A stretch of 64,000 nt of DNA from Tetracentron sinense (GCA_015143295.1 CM026562.1:11250041-11314040); one strand, 5' to 3'; shown: positions 1 to 11,335, counted from the stretch's first letter. Numbers and translations: made by a program. Notes: generated from the letters alone by a model not told the origin.

Positions 1-656
1 AGCGAATCCGAAGTAGTATGCCCGATATGGGCATTGAGACGGCTAAAATCCATAATTGGATACTATACTTTGGCCTAAACCTACATCGTCCCACCATTTC
101 CAAACTGGGGGTTGGATTTCGATCCTATTTCTTCTAACGTGTGTATTTCAGTACATCCTAAGTGTTGGAGTTGGTTTCGAGTGAATCCAAGGCCGTATGC
201 CCGATATGGGCGCCGAGACTGCCGAAATCCATAATTGGATACTATACTTCGGCCTAAACCTACATTGTCCCACCATTTCCAAACCGGGGGTCGGATTTCA
301 TTTCCGTTTCTTCTAACGCATTTTTTTAAGTACATCCTAAGAGTTTGAGTTGGTTTCGAGCAAATCCGAGGCAGTATGCCCGATATGGGCGCTGAGACGG
401 CCGAAATCCATAATTTGATACTATATTTCGACCTAAACCTACATCGTCCTACCATTTCCAAACCGGGGGTCGGATTTCAATCCCGTTTCTTCTAACACGT
501 GTATTTCAGTACATCCTAAGTGTTGGAGTTGGTTTCGAGCGAATTTGAGGCCATATGCCCGATATGGGCGTCGAGACGGTCGAAATCCATAATTTGATAC
601 TATACTTCGGCCAAAATCCATAGTTGGTTTCAGTATTAGCACTACCACTACCACCA
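1..656. repeat. 179-bp tandem satellite, about 3.7 copies, running off the left edge
   Basis: The marker TATGCCCGATATGGGC or a close variant recurs at about 17, 196, 375 and 554, an exact spacing of 179 bases each time. The units also share the segments GGCCGAAATCCATAATT and CATCGTCCCACCATTTCC. Each unit contains a short palindrome, GCCC-gatat-GGGC. The array continues beyond the window. A single diverged relative lies at about 1765-1830. Open frames across the array are by-products of the repeat and I do not regard them as genes. Tandem arrays of this size are common inside CACTA elements, and the neighbouring minus-strand transposase fits that, but the left element end is outside the window. 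Confidence 0.9.
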
Positions 657-699
657 CTCATCCACCACCAGTAAAACCACCCAACCACCACTAATTACA

Positions 700-955
700 A
701 CTGCATTTATGGAAGAATATACTTCATAAATTTTCTTACTGAATGACCCTTGCAAGGGTTAGGAATGTCCTCATTCTTGGGCCGCTCATACGGGTACTCT
801 TTACAATAAAAGGTCCGATCATGTTGAGGCTCGTGATTCCTAGATATACATTATTTCAGAACATTTTCCTGGACCAGGCATTCACGTGCGCATGTACACG
901 TAATCGATGATGATAACATACGTTGACCAAAACAATACTTATACAATATTATTCA
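700..955 (-). pseudogene. SUVR-type SET methyltransferase pre-SET fragment, left arm
   Basis: Translation of the minus strand gives LSSSITCTCARE followed by CISRNHEPQ, FYCKEYPYERPKNEDIP and NPCKGHSVRKF. I recognise this order as the cysteine-rich pre-SET region of plant SUVR2/SUVR4-type histone lysine methyltransferases, which bind zinc through these cysteines next to the SET domain. The fragment has an in-frame stop after VLK and ends in a frameshift just after RKF. The stretch normally found after CARE (the TGGEFAYT-like part) is missing, as in the right arm. It is a non-coding gene fragment; identification rests on recalled family motifs, not on a search. Confidence 0.7.
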
Positions 956-1420
956 TCTTTCAATTATGTCATTAACATCGTGGAGGAATCCGTACTACGT
1001 ACTGAAGGACCACCAACATACTTGAATTTGAATAGGCTGAAAATTTGAATTCATTTCTCGACTTATCCCTTTCACTTGTACCGTTTACGACAACTTCATT
1101 TGGCTATCCATTCGAAGAACTATCTGGAATTCAAAAATTGCCAATTTGAGCGACTATGTCTTCCACTAATTTTATACCCGGATTTAGACTAGGTTATTGG
1201 AAGTCAACTCGATTGGGGCACCGAGATGTCATTTCTTCTATCTTTGAATGGTTTAGATGACTCTCATCCCCAAAAGGAAGTTGTTGGGAACGGTAATAGA
1301 GATAGGGATAAGAATAGAACGACATGAAAAAGTTTAGGTTATTCAAATTCACGTAGTTTGGTGGTTGTTCAGTAACACAGAACCTGCCATGATGTTAACG
1401 ACATAACCACAGGCTAATAT

Positions 1421-1730
1421 TGTTGTTCACGTTGTTTTGGTCATTGTATGTCATCATCATCCATTCCGTGTGCATGCGCACGTGAAGGTCTGGGCAAGGA
1501 CGAGGTTCTAAAAGAATGTATATCTATGAATCGCGAACCTCAACATCACCAGACTTTTTATTGTAAAGAGTGTCTGCATGAGCAGTCCAAGAATGAGGAC
1601 ATTCCTGACCCCTGTAAGGGTCATTTAATAAGAAAATTTATCAAATATCTTCTTCCATAAATGCGGTTGTAATAAACAGTGCCGGAATCGGGTGGTACAT
1701 CGAGGCATAACATGCAATCTGTAAGTCAAA
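1421..1730 (+). pseudogene. SUVR-type SET methyltransferase pre-SET fragment, right arm, with splice donor
   Basis: Reading from 1421 gives CCSRCFGHCMSSSSIPCACA, the cysteine pattern of the SUVR pre-SET domain. Then come KECISMNREPQHHQ, FYCKECLHEQSKNEDIPD and CKGHLIRKFIK. After a one-base shift near 1650 the next frame continues KCGCNKQCRNRVVHRG and ITCNL, again typical SUVR sequence. It stops at CTGTAAGTC (about 1725-1733), which has the form of an intact intron donor. The copy therefore derives from genomic DNA, not from a spliced message. A 70-codon frame (1448-1660) is open, but it lacks the SET domain and ends at the frameshift. It probably makes no functional enzyme; an RNA role is possible because of the opposed copy to its left. 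Confidence 0.75.
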
Positions 1731-1892
1731 GTTTATCCTTATTCTGAATTTAGTGTTAGCTAGTGTTGGAGTTAAATCTGCACATTTTGGTACCCGATTT
1801 GGGCACCGAAAAGCCGAATTCCCATTCTGGAAGCTAACCCTTAAGTTTTAACCTTAGAAAATCTCCAATTAATCTGACTAAATCTTGGATTT

Positions 1893-2302
1893 GTAGAATA
1901 TAGTGTTCCAACTCACGAAAGTGAGGTATCTCTATCACTAACACATGCTAAGCCAATCACATATATTGCAGATTTTGCAAGGTATAGAGTCCAACTCACA
2001 AAAGTAAGGTTCATCCTTCACTAACATACTAACTAAATAGGTATAACATTCAGATTTTGCAAGGTAAAGTGTTCCAACTTATAAAAAGGAGGTATTTTTC
2101 CATTACTAACATACTAACTAAATAGGTCTAAGATTCAGATTTTGCAAGGTAAAGTGTTCCAACTTATGAAAATGAGGTATTTCCATTGCTAGTATACTAA
2201 CTAAATAGGTCTAAGATTCAGATTTGCAGAGTAAAGTGTTCGAACGACCGAAAATGAGGTATGTCCATTACTTACATACTTAACTAAATAGGTCTAAATA
2301 GA
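1893..2302. repeat. Tandem repeat, about 80-85 bp, five copies
   Basis: The units share AAAGTGTTCCAAC, a GAGGTAT(T) block, CATACTAACTAAATAGGT and CAGATTTTGCAAGG. They start near 1905, 1986, 2066, 2151 and 2235, so the period drifts between about 80 and 85. The array lies between the SUVR inverted repeat and the second CACTA ORF and is probably internal to the CACTA element. No coding sequence is seen. Confidence 0.85.
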
Positions 2303-2455
2303 AAATAAAACATTTAAAATTAACATTTTGCTGCTCCGATGCGTGTGGTGCTATCGAAGGCTCACTTGCATGTTGTTCGTGATGTATTTGAGTTAATAAA
2401 TGATTCAAGATCACATTATTAAACATGTTTAATTAATGTCAATTAGATTATATAC

Positions 2456-3182
2456 CTGCCCCTGCCCCTGCCCCTGCCCCTGCCTCATCCCCATCCCCTG
2501 TAGTACCCGGTCGAGGGTCGCCTGGATCTGAGTGATCTGAGTCTACTGGGTTTCCACAACCGCCTGAGTAGACGCGAGCTGATCCCTCAGCATCTGGGTC
2601 TCAGCAACTCCTGACGCCGAATCAGCATAGCTCGACGATCGTGACTAGCCTAACTGAGTGGCAGTCGGGCCTAATCCGAGACCATGTATTCTCCCAGGAT
2701 GCTCAGGTGGCATGACCTGGGAGAATACATCATCTCGCGCCGTGCTGTCCTGTGACCCATTTGGTAGCTGCGCCAGGAGCTCCCTCATGCATCCCTACAA
2801 ACAATTGGAAACAGTTGTTGGATATCGCATATGTTAAAAAATGAAATATTTTATATAATGGAATATTCGAACTTCTAAAGATTACCGTCCATCTACTCTC
2901 CAGCCTCCTCGTTCACCGGTGTACCACTCTTGCCTTGGTGCGTGGCGATCCACACCTCTGCACGCCTCGGGGCTATCTGGGTCGGGCTTGCCTTCTTCTC
3001 TGATCCCAATAATGACAACATCAACCAGCGAACATAATATAAAGATGAATGATAAATTTCAAATTTAGGAAACGTTTCTTCGAACATACCATTGTGTCTT
3101 TGACATGAGCAAAGCTCTTCAACCCAGAAGTGTGTATCACCTTCTGTTTTTTCTGATTCTCTTTATTTTGAACGCTTCTTTT
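2456..3182 (-). pseudogene. CACTA second ORF (Transposase_24-like), broken
   Basis: On the minus strand an exon begins after a TTTTGCAG acceptor at 3183 and reads KRSVQNKENQKKQKVIHTSG, then KSFAHVKDTM. After an intron the reading resumes EKKASPTQIAPRRAEVWIAT, then HQGKSGTPVNEEAGE and a stop. A further exon (about 2460-2785) reads DDVFSQVMPPEHPGRIHGLG, then LRDQLASTQAVVETQ, and runs into the glycine/glutamine coding of a (CCTGCC)n tract. This order is typical of the Transposase_24 protein of plant En/Spm elements. It follows the DUF4216 end of the TNP2-like gene on the same strand and may be its last exons. Several in-frame stops (after EEAGE, TQLG and VVETQ) make it a pseudogene. Confidence 0.75.
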
Positions 3183-3261
3183 CTGCAAAATTGAAATTTA
3201 TTCCCATTTAGAATGAATAAGTGACATTATTGAAGTCTATTACATATTAGAATAAAGAACT

Positions 3262-6200
3262 TCAAAAGATATACCATCCCCGTATCGGAGAACCAATAAT
3301 CCACGAGGCCATGCCACTGGCTCTCTGGAATATCTGAGGGGCATCTGGCATAGACACCCACCGGTCAGAAGGATCTTCTATGTAAAATACCTGCTCTGCC
3401 TGAGATGCCATTACATATGGTTCATGAGACACAGCGTGTGTTGGGAGCAGGCGTGTAAAGTTCACAAGCGTAAACCCATACTCATCGGTCTTTATTCCTC
3501 TACTATGTGACGTCACATCATCCCAGTCGCACTTAAACAATACAAATTTTAAGTTTTCTGAATACGTCAATTGCACAACGTCGGTTAAGCGGCCATAGTA
3601 GGTTATATCTCTTGCAATGGGAATCCTATCCCTAGAAGATGCATAACAAGGAGTTGTTGCAGTGACCGTAACACCACTATTTTGACTTCTGCATCCGCGC
3701 TCTCTATTTGTAGTACAAAACCTATATTTTTATTGATGACGTAGCCCTTAAAACTTCGTGCGACTGACTGTGGACTATATGCCAGGCATTTAATCTCATC
3801 AGACACCAAACTGCATGACGCTCGTAGCCTTTCAACCTAATTGAAGGCCAAAGGCATATGACTTACATAATAAGATTGGTTCAATATGCAAAACTTCATA
3901 TAAGTGTTATGCAAATACTGAATTTAAGAGCATATGACTTACATAACTCCTAAGCCATTCAACAAACTGATCATTGTGCTTTCGTTGGAGTTCGTACGGA
4001 GACGATCTTAGTTTGGGATTGGTCATCTTCAGTACATTCATGTGTTGACTGCAAATAACGAATCGATCCATGTTTTTCAAAGTCAAATTGATCAAAAATA
4101 AAAATTAAATTAAAGACAATTAACAAAAAAATTCATGATAGTATTCGTCTTACTCTTGATATGTTATGAGTTGCTCATCGTTGAACAACACATAACGATG
4201 TGCCTGCTGCCATTCTAATTCACTTAGGGCAAATGGCTGCGCACCCCCGATCACACTTTCATCGTCATTCCTCACCGGTCGATTGAATCTCGATTCAACA
4301 TTATTTAGGTACCTTGAGCAGAATGTCAAGCATTCTTCGGCCCAGTACCCTTATGCTATGCAACCCTCTGGTTGAGCTCGGTTGTGGACATACGATTTCA
4401 TCGTCGACAAGTACCTATAGGAATTACATTTAGGTAAAACAATGAGACAATCATATAACGACAAGAAGTTTGAGCAATTGATACATTATAATTGAAGTCA
4501 TACCTTTCGATGGGATACATCCACTGGTATTGTACAGGTCCACCTAGCCTTGCCTCTGTTGCTAGATGTATAGGCAAGTGCACCATAACATCAAAGAATG
4601 CCGGTGGAAAAATTCTCTCTAAATGACATAGCGTAAGCGCAATTTTCTCCTCTAACCGTCTTAATTCCTCAACATCACAGACTTTGGAACATAAAACCAA
4701 AAAGAAGTTGCTCAATTCAATCAGCACGGAAGTGACATTCTTCGGCAATGTCTTCCTCGTAGCCAATGGTAGAAATTGTTGCATTATTACATGAGAGTCG
4801 TGGCTCTTTAGTCCATAAATTTTACGCTGTCCGATATTGACATGTCTTGCAATATTAGACGAGTAACCATCTGGCACCTTCACACTCTTCAGAACTTTGC
4901 AAAACAACTCTTTCTCATTCTTGTCCATTGAAAAACAAGCCCGGGGCAGATACACTTTGTTTGTGCCAGGCTGCAACTGAAAGTGAAGTGCTGGTCTTAT
5001 GCGCATATCAACCAAGTCGAGTCGAGCTTTTAAGCTATCTTTCATTTTTCCGTCCAAACCCAACAAAGTTTCAAGCACATTGTCGCATACATTTTTCTCA
5101 ATATGCATTACATCAAGATTGTGCCTCAACAAATTGTGCTCCTAATATGGCAACTCAAAGAATATACTCAGCTTCTTCCAGTTATACGGCATGATATCCT
5201 GGGTAGCCTGCCTTCGGTGTTTTTGCCCTGTCTGCTTCCCAAGGCAGAAAGCAATCCCCTCCAATTGACGGTACACAACGGACCCAGACATTGTAGTTGG
5301 AGCAGTACTTAGCTCTACAGTGCCATCAAAAGAGTGTTTGTCCCTGCGAAACCTGTGATCTGCCTTTAGGAATCGACGGTGCCCCATGTAACATTATTTC
5401 CTGCTATTAGACAAGTGCCGACTGCAAGTGTCCTTGTGGTATGAAGGGCATGCAAACTTTCCTTTCGTACTCCAACCAGACAACATAGCATACCCTAAGA
5501 ACCACAGGCCATGTGCTGTGAGCAATACTCATCATTCCAAATGGATTGAAGCCGTTAGTCGCCAACCCAAGTCTCACATTTCGAGCATCCAAAGCGAAAA
5601 AAGGGTAGTTGTCCAAATTTTCCCAGGCCGGTGAGTCTGCAGGATGCCTTAACCTCCCATCCTTAGTTCGACCTTCATCATGCCATCTCATTTCAGAAGC
5701 AGTCTTGGACGACATAAACAATCTTTGTAACTCGGGTTTCAACGGAAAGTGACGCAAAATTTTCGCAGTAGTCTTCTTTTTCTTGCCTCCCGACTGATCA
5801 TCCCCTGTCTTCCATCTTGATTCACCACAGATGTTACATGTTTGCTTGTTCACAGTGTCTTTCCAGTAAAGCATGCAATCATTGGGGCAAGCATCAATTT
5901 TTTCATAGCTAAGCCCCAAGTCAGACATCACTTTTTTTTCCTGAAAGTACGTATCCGGTAGTGTTGATCCCTCGGGGAGTATCTCCCTCAACAACTCAAG
6001 CAATAAGGTGAATGATTTGTTGCTCCATCCACTAAGACACTTAATGTGATATAATCTTACGATGACAGACAACTTCATGTGATTCAAGCATCCTGGATAC
6101 AAAGCCTGTCCCGCATCCCTTACCAATTGGAAGAATTTATCCGTCTCAGGAGTGGGATCCCGACTATTGTCACCGGTTTCATCTCAATTTGGTACCCCAA

Positions 6201-6611
6201 ACAAATCGTGCACCAGGTCTTCCATCTCATTATGTCTGTCGTGCACATCAGGATTCTGAGACATTCTTCCGCCAATCGATGTGTGTTGTAATATGTCTCC
6301 CCCGTGATAAAACCAGATTTTATAGTTAAGGTCGAATCCATAATAGATCATATGGTCCTACGCTGTACCTCTCTCTTGATAAAGGACATTGTTGCATTTG
6401 GGACATGGACACTTTATACCGCCATTGTTATCAATCGCTCCACGAGCTAATGCAAACTCTAAAAACTTCTTCACCCCTTCTTTGTATTCCCTTGAAACCC
6501 TATGTAACCAAAAAAATATCATATGCTTAGATGGTCATATTTTATCACTCCGGGTTTCGTCAAAACTTATGACAAATAGTACCTTGACTTTCCAATCCAA
6601 CTCCTATCCAT
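3262..6611 (-). pseudogene. TNP2-type CACTA (En/Spm) transposase, broken
   Basis: The transposase would cut and paste the CACTA element. Reading starts at 6611 with MDRSWIGKSR, the N-terminal transposase-associated domain. An intron ends near 6500 and REYKEGVKKFLEFALARG and the zinc motif KCPCPKCNN follow. The TNP2 domain lies at 5407-6126 (DAGQALYPGCLNHMKLSVIV; CNICGESRWKTGDDQSG). DUF4218 is at 4398-5132 (MLRHNLDVMHIEKNVCDNVL) and DUF4216 at 3262-3800 (FVLFKCDWDDVTS; ASQAEQVFYIEDPSDRW). The frame is split between several segments. A shift lies near 3690, where the sense continues in another frame as ITYYGRLTDV, and stops lie around 4140-4400. The domain order is complete, but the protein could not be made as one chain. 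Confidence 0.9.
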
Positions 6612-7540
6612 GAGGGATCAGATGAGATTTCTAAGTCCTGCTTCGTTAGCTATTCTGAGAAATAGGAAACGTTGATCACATCAGTCAATTGCAATAACAC
6701 AACTATCAAATGACTTCCCCATCTACACAATATGTATGCATGCATGCTTCCTATCATTTTCAACTTCTCTTCTAACGAGTGGGGTGTTCCTATCCCATTT
6801 AGGAATGCATAATCTCCAATATTCACTTGCTCAAGTGGCTTATTCCATTTCAAGGAAATTTTGGCAGCATTCCCCTATGGTTCTTCAGGCACACGACTTA
6901 GACTAGGGGCAAGCATGCCACATAGTCTAAATATGTACCCAGAGAACAAGAGAAACAACTGCCAAAATTTTCCTCAATCTGGATAAACAATGAGCAATTG
7001 AATATACTAGAGATTATGCATTCCCAAACTGTCCAACTGGACAATTCAAGAATCATATACAGACAAATACACTGTATCACAAACAAAACCGAAATGTTGT
7101 TGACCTACATATAGCCCCACAAGAGAACTAAATGACATAATTTACAACTAATCCGTCCAAATAGGTGATACAAGAAATGCACTTGTCATGCAATGATTGT
7201 TGAACGGGAAATCTAAGCTTCAATGCATGGATGAGTATGAACCTATGAACTTAAATTTCCATTTAGTCACTAATAATGTCCAACATAGGGTAATATGTAC
7301 ATTATCAGCTCCAACATTGACATATAACATAGAGATCAGAAGGAAATATCTTATAACCACCCAAACAGTTAACATAGATCACGAGGTTTAATCTTGCATG
7401 CACTATACAAAGTGTACCAGAACGGGAACAAGGATGTTAACAATTAAGTAAGCAAAAGATACATACAATTGAACTACAAATCTTATTGGGCATATATACC
7501 ATAGATAAAACATCAGATTAAGAAATCTCATTACTTGGGC
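6612..7540. other. CACTA 5' region with no recognisable gene
   Basis: This stretch lies upstream of the TNP2 start on the minus strand and probably held untranslated exons and promoter of the transposase gene. Only short, unconvincing frames are present and I recognise no domain, RNA gene or terminal repeat. Confidence 0.5.
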
Positions 7541-8330
7541 ATGGTTAGATGGATAAATCCTAGTGTTGAGTCACTCTTAACCCTATGATTTTTTTTTTTT
7601 TAAAATCTAAAAATTAAAGGAGGTTTGATGGATGAACCCTAGGGGTGAGTGAGTTTTAACCATAGTTAGTGGGTGTTAAAAGGGACACATGGTTGCTTAT
7701 AGAGATCCTTTAACTGGTGTTAAACATAATTAACCTAATTTCCTCATTTATCATTATATTTTCTTGTAACCAATGTTAGATTATATTAATCCTGGGGATA
7801 AGTGAATCTTAACCACAATTAAGGGAGCTCTATAAGCCACCACATGTCCCCTTTAACGCCCACTAACTGTGGTTAAAATTCACTCACCCCTAGGATTCAT
7901 CCATTTATCCTTGATTTTTAGAAGAAAAACAAAACCTTAGATTGATTATGCTTAACCACAATTAAAGGGGGCTCTACAAGCCACCACGTGTCCCCTTTAA
8001 CACCCAATTAATTGTGCTTAAGATTCACTCACCCCTAGGTTTGATCCATCTAATCTTGCTTTTAAGGAAAAATTAAGCATATCCACCTTTGGTCAATTAT
8101 GCTTAACCACAATTAAAGGATCTCTATAAATCGCCATATGTCACTTTTAATACCCGCTAACTATGGTTAAGATTCACTCACCCCTTTTATTACTAATGAT
8201 AAGATAAAACATTGATTGATATTCTACTAAATTCCAATACTACTCTTATTATCTTATGAGTCCTCCACTTCTAAGTGGACCCAAGTATCCCGTGTCCCTT
8301 TTAACCCATGTTTAACTATGGTTAAGTTAA
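7540..8330. repeat. Cluster of foldback modules in both orientations
   Basis: A module of about 70 bases recurs forward and inverted. It reads roughly ACCCTAGGGGTGAGTGA, then TTAACCATAGTTA and GGGTGTTAAAAGGGACAC. Forward copies lie near 7545 and 7619. Inverted copies (ACATGTCCCCTTTAACGCCC ... TTCACTCACCCCTAGG) lie near 7848, 7983, 8130 and 8290. Related pieces occur at about 9930, 10150, 10430 and in the Helitron-like units at 8.7-8.9 and 62.6 kb. Nearby copies in opposite orientation would fold on each other. I cannot define exact termini or target duplications, so assignment to a MITE family is open. Confidence 0.7.
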
Positions 8331-8529
8331 ATTAAATTAAATTAAAATTAGTAATTTTAATGTTTCGCCAAGGCCCTGACATGCCCTTTCTTTGTTATAT
8401 CCAAAATGCCCCTAAAGTTTGTTGGTTCTCAAAATGTCCCTATGTCATATTTCTATAACCAAAGTGTCTTTCATAACTTTTTATATCTAAAATGTCCCTC
8501 AAGTTTCTATACTTAAAATATTCTTAAAT

Positions 8530-9025
8530 TTTTATTCCAAAATACCCTTATATAAAAACAAAACATTGATTTAGTGTTACTTTAATTTCCAAACTACCCT
8601 TGCCTTTGATTTAATGTTTTACTTTAATTTCTAAACTACACATTGCCTTTGATTTAATGTTTTAATTTAATTTCTAAACTACCTCATGCCATCTATCTAT
8701 TTAGAATCATAGCCAATCACGATTGACCTCGGGGAGAGTTCAATCACACCCGTGGGTTAACACGTGCCCCTTTTAATTCCTATTACTTAAATTCCTAAAC
8801 TACCCCTTGCCATCTATCTATTAGGATCACAGCCAATCGCGATTGACCTCGGGGAGAGTTCAATCACACCTATTTTTTAACACGTGCCCCTTTTAATTCC
8901 TATTAACTGTGATTAACTTCTTCCCCTCGCTCTCACATGCATTGCACGTACCACTAGCGAGTTCAATCGAGTGTCATTAACTCCTTCCCCTCGCTCTCAC
9001 GTGCATCGCACGTGCCACCCACTAG
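8530..9025 (+). mobile_element. Helitron-like element end, copy 1
   Basis: The segment ends in a 7-bp hairpin, CACGTGC-atc-GCACGTG (8998-9014), then CCACCCA and CTAG (9022-9025) followed by T. A 3' hairpin, a short spacer and CTRR before a T is the signature of Helitron 3' ends. The same end occurs at 62743-62746 after a related body (ACCCTTATATAAAAACAAAA, ATCTATCTATTTAGAATCA, GAGTTCAATC). Part of the end is duplicated inside this copy (CATGCATTGCACGTACC at about 8936-8953). No helicase gene is present, so it would be non-autonomous. The 5' end is not resolved. Confidence 0.55.
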
Positions 9026-9300
9026 TTAAAATTAATAGAATAATTATAGTACATATTGAAGCACAATCTAATTACAAAAATCAAGGAAGCTAAAATATAT
9101 ATAATTCAATATTTTCTTTTTAGAATTTTGTAGAATCAACAGAAGCAAAATACGCATTAACAAACCTCTATAACAGATTTATATTTTTTTAATCCCTAAA
9201 TTCAAAGAATAATCTTTAAAAAAAGATAAAAAAATTATTTAATCTCTTTGCTTTCCTTCCAACCATTACAAAGCAACAAAGCAAGGAAAAAAACACAACT

Positions 9301-9425
9301 TTTTTTTTTTTTGGTAATGGTAATACGGTTAGGCCCAACCCCAGTTAGAGGGTGAGTATCTGCTCCAGTTAGTGGGACGGGTGGAAGACTCGCACCCTGA
9401 CGGGATGGAACCCGGAACCACACAA
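9301..9425 (-). mobile_element. SINE remnant, 5'-truncated, minus strand
   Basis: A run of about 14 T at 9301-9314 is the A tail of an element read from the minus strand. The minus strand begins TGTGGTTCCGGGTTCCATCC, which resembles a pol III B box (GGTTCNANNCC), and continues through ACTCACCCTCTAACTGG and GGGCCTAACCGTATTACC to the tail. No A box is seen, so the 5' end is probably lost. Length and layout fit a plant tRNA-derived SINE; the family name cannot be settled here. Confidence 0.5.
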
Positions 9426-9599
9426 GATCAAATGAGCAAAACCAAATTTTTTCAAAAAAAAATATAGAAAAAAATATGTAAAATTATAAAATGATACCAA
9501 TTAATTGAATTAATAGAACTTGTGCACCCAAATCCAAGAGATTAGAACATTCAAGCGCCAAAAGATATAAACATCAACAGAAAACAGTGGAGAAAAAGA

Positions 9600-9835
9600 A
9601 AGAATGAAATTACCTGAGCGTGGGTGCTGCGAGCTGAAAGGTGGTCGGAGGTGAGGGGGCCGTGGACCTTCCTTGGAGGGGTGGAGCAACCGTGGAGCTG
9701 CCAGAGGTGGGAGAGAGAGAGTTAAGAAAGAGAGAAAGCCAAAAGCAAAAAAAAAGGATTGCATGCACGTTTCGAGGGATTACCTGAGCATGGAGAGAGA
9801 AAGCCAAAACTGAACTTGTTTTCTATCTACTCATC
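9600..9835. repeat. First copy of a directly duplicated G-rich segment
   Basis: The blocks GTGGAGCTGCCAGAGGTGGG, AGAGAGAGTTAAG, GAGAAAGCCAAAA and ACGTTTCGAGGGATTACCTG recur at 11105-11335 in the same order and orientation. On the minus strand the last block reads CAGGTAATCCCTCGAAACGT, which has the form of an exon end with a splice donor. The pair may be duplicated untranslated exons of the CACTA transcription unit; that is inference. Open frames here are rich in proline, serine and leucine and look like chance. Confidence 0.65.
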
Positions 9836-9849
9836 AACTAGGTTGCACT

Positions 9850-11100
9850 ACACTTAAATATTTAACTATGGTTAAGATTTTTTTACCCTTATGGGTAATG
9901 TTTCTTATAAAATGAGATTATCTTTGTTCAAACCTAAGAGTTAGTAAATCTTAACCATAATTAATAAGGGTTAAAGGAACACGTGTTAGCCTGTGAGTGC
10001 AATTGAACAAAAGGTCTCGAGTCCAATGCCCCCGAGCTTTGAGTACGAATATGTCCAATTGTGAGAACTTGAGATTGCACTCATTCACAAAGGGGTGGGA
10101 ATTAAAGTGGGTGGGTTAATATTTTTATAAAATCATGGTTAGATTGTTGGACCCTAAAGATTTGTAAATCTTAACTATAGTTAATTAGGATTAAAAAGAG
10201 ACATGTGTTGACTGGTGGGTGCGATTAAACTCTCCCGAGTTTAATCGCAATTGACTTGATTCCAACTCATCAACTTTAAAATAAAATATTTTATACTAAG
10301 TTGATTAATTATTTAATTAGGCATTATCATGGATAATGAACAATTGCCCCTTAAAAAATAGAAAATAATCACCTCCTCGGTCAGTGACACGAGGAGGGGA
10401 GTCTTGGCTCCCTTTCCTTGCCACGTGTCCCTCTTTTAACTGTCTTTAACTATGGTTCAAATTCACCAACCCCTAGGGTTCACCCCTCTACCCTTGGTTG
10501 TAGAAAAATAAAATAAAATAAAAAATTAAATTTAACCAATGGGTCAAAAAAACTTAACCCAAGTTCATGGTAGGTGGAGGGGACGGTTTTGTGAGAGCGA
10601 GGAGCAATAATTTGCTTCTGGCCCGTGGAGCGAACTATTTCTCACCAAAAAAATACAATATTGAATTATTTAATATGACATAGACATGAGGTAAGAGGAC
10701 AACCTGAACTTTTGAAAAAGAAAACTTTTATATCATGTTATTTAATTAATTAACAAGGCATGACTATAGAGCATGGGACAATTGTCTCATAACAAAGATG
10801 AATTGACCTAATAACTTATAGTCATTAAAAAAAAAAAAGGGTGGGCATAGCCCCTGAACCCCTAGACCCATAATATTCCGTACCCACCTAATAATTCTTC
10901 ACAAATTTATCAATAATTACAATCATTTTCATTTAATCATTTAGTGCCCCCACTACTAGTAGTTTAATCAATTACTATCACAAATTTATATATATATATA
11001 TATATAAAGAGGCAACAAGAATCTTATTATGTCATTCTAAGTATATCAACATATGCAAAATTACCACTAATTAAATTAAGTCATTTTCATTAAATTTAAA
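9850..11100. other. AT-rich non-coding stretch with dispersed repeat modules
   Basis: No gene is seen. Diverged copies of the 70-base module (AATCTTAACCATAATTAATA; ATCTTAACTATAGTTAATTA) lie at about 9950, 10165 and 10440, and there are poly-A and AT-rich tracts. Confidence 0.6.
10987..11006. repeat. (TA)n microsatellite, 20 bp
   Basis: Ten uninterrupted TA dinucleotides. Confidence 0.9.
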
Positions 11101-11104
11101 CAAA

Positions 11105-11335
11105 TTATAAATTTAAGAAATTACCTGGTGCTGTTGGCCGTGGAGGGGTGGATGATCTTGGAGTTGCCGAAGGGCTACCGTGGATGATTGTGGAGCTGTC
11201 GGAGGGCTACCATGCCATGGATGATCGTGGAGCTACCAAAGGTGGGAGAGAGAGAGAGTTAAGAGAGAAAGCTAAAACAAAAAAAAGGGATGCAAGGACG
11301 TTTCGAGGGATTACCTGAGCGTAGAGAGGGGAAAT
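11105..11335. repeat. Second copy of the directly duplicated G-rich segment
   Basis: This matches 9600-9835 in order and orientation, ending with the same ACGTTTCGAGGGATTACCTG block. It contains an additional small internal repeat (GATGAT.GTGGAGCTG and variants, about 11150-11240). Confidence 0.65.

Larger units (their letters stand above)
676..1730. repeat. Inverted duplication (two arms of about 470-500 bp) carrying a SUVR gene fragment
   Basis: The left half (about 676-1180) is the diverged reverse complement of the right half (about 1185-1710). The match is visible from the ends, ATTACAACTGCATTTATGG on the left against the complement of CCATAAATGCGGTTGTAAT on the right. It continues inward through CACGTGCGCATG, GATGATGATAACATACG and TTGAATTTGAATA to a centre near 1183. 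Both arms contain the same fragment of a plant SUVR-type histone methyltransferase gene, annotated separately. Both lack the same internal stretch of it, so the inverted duplication arose after the fragment was captured and shortened. A transcript through the locus would fold into a long imperfect hairpin. The frames are broken, so no protein is expected. Confidence 0.8.

Noticed and set aside
81..691. Three overlapping minus-strand reading frames of 61-126 codons
   Set aside because: They are translations of the 179-bp satellite; the same peptide recurs with each unit.
695..1675. Tourist/Harbinger MITE with TTACAAC ends and TAA target duplication
   Set aside because: The inverted match and the SUVR sequence continue past these points on both sides, so the TAA/TAA flanks are part of the inverted repeat, not insertion borders.
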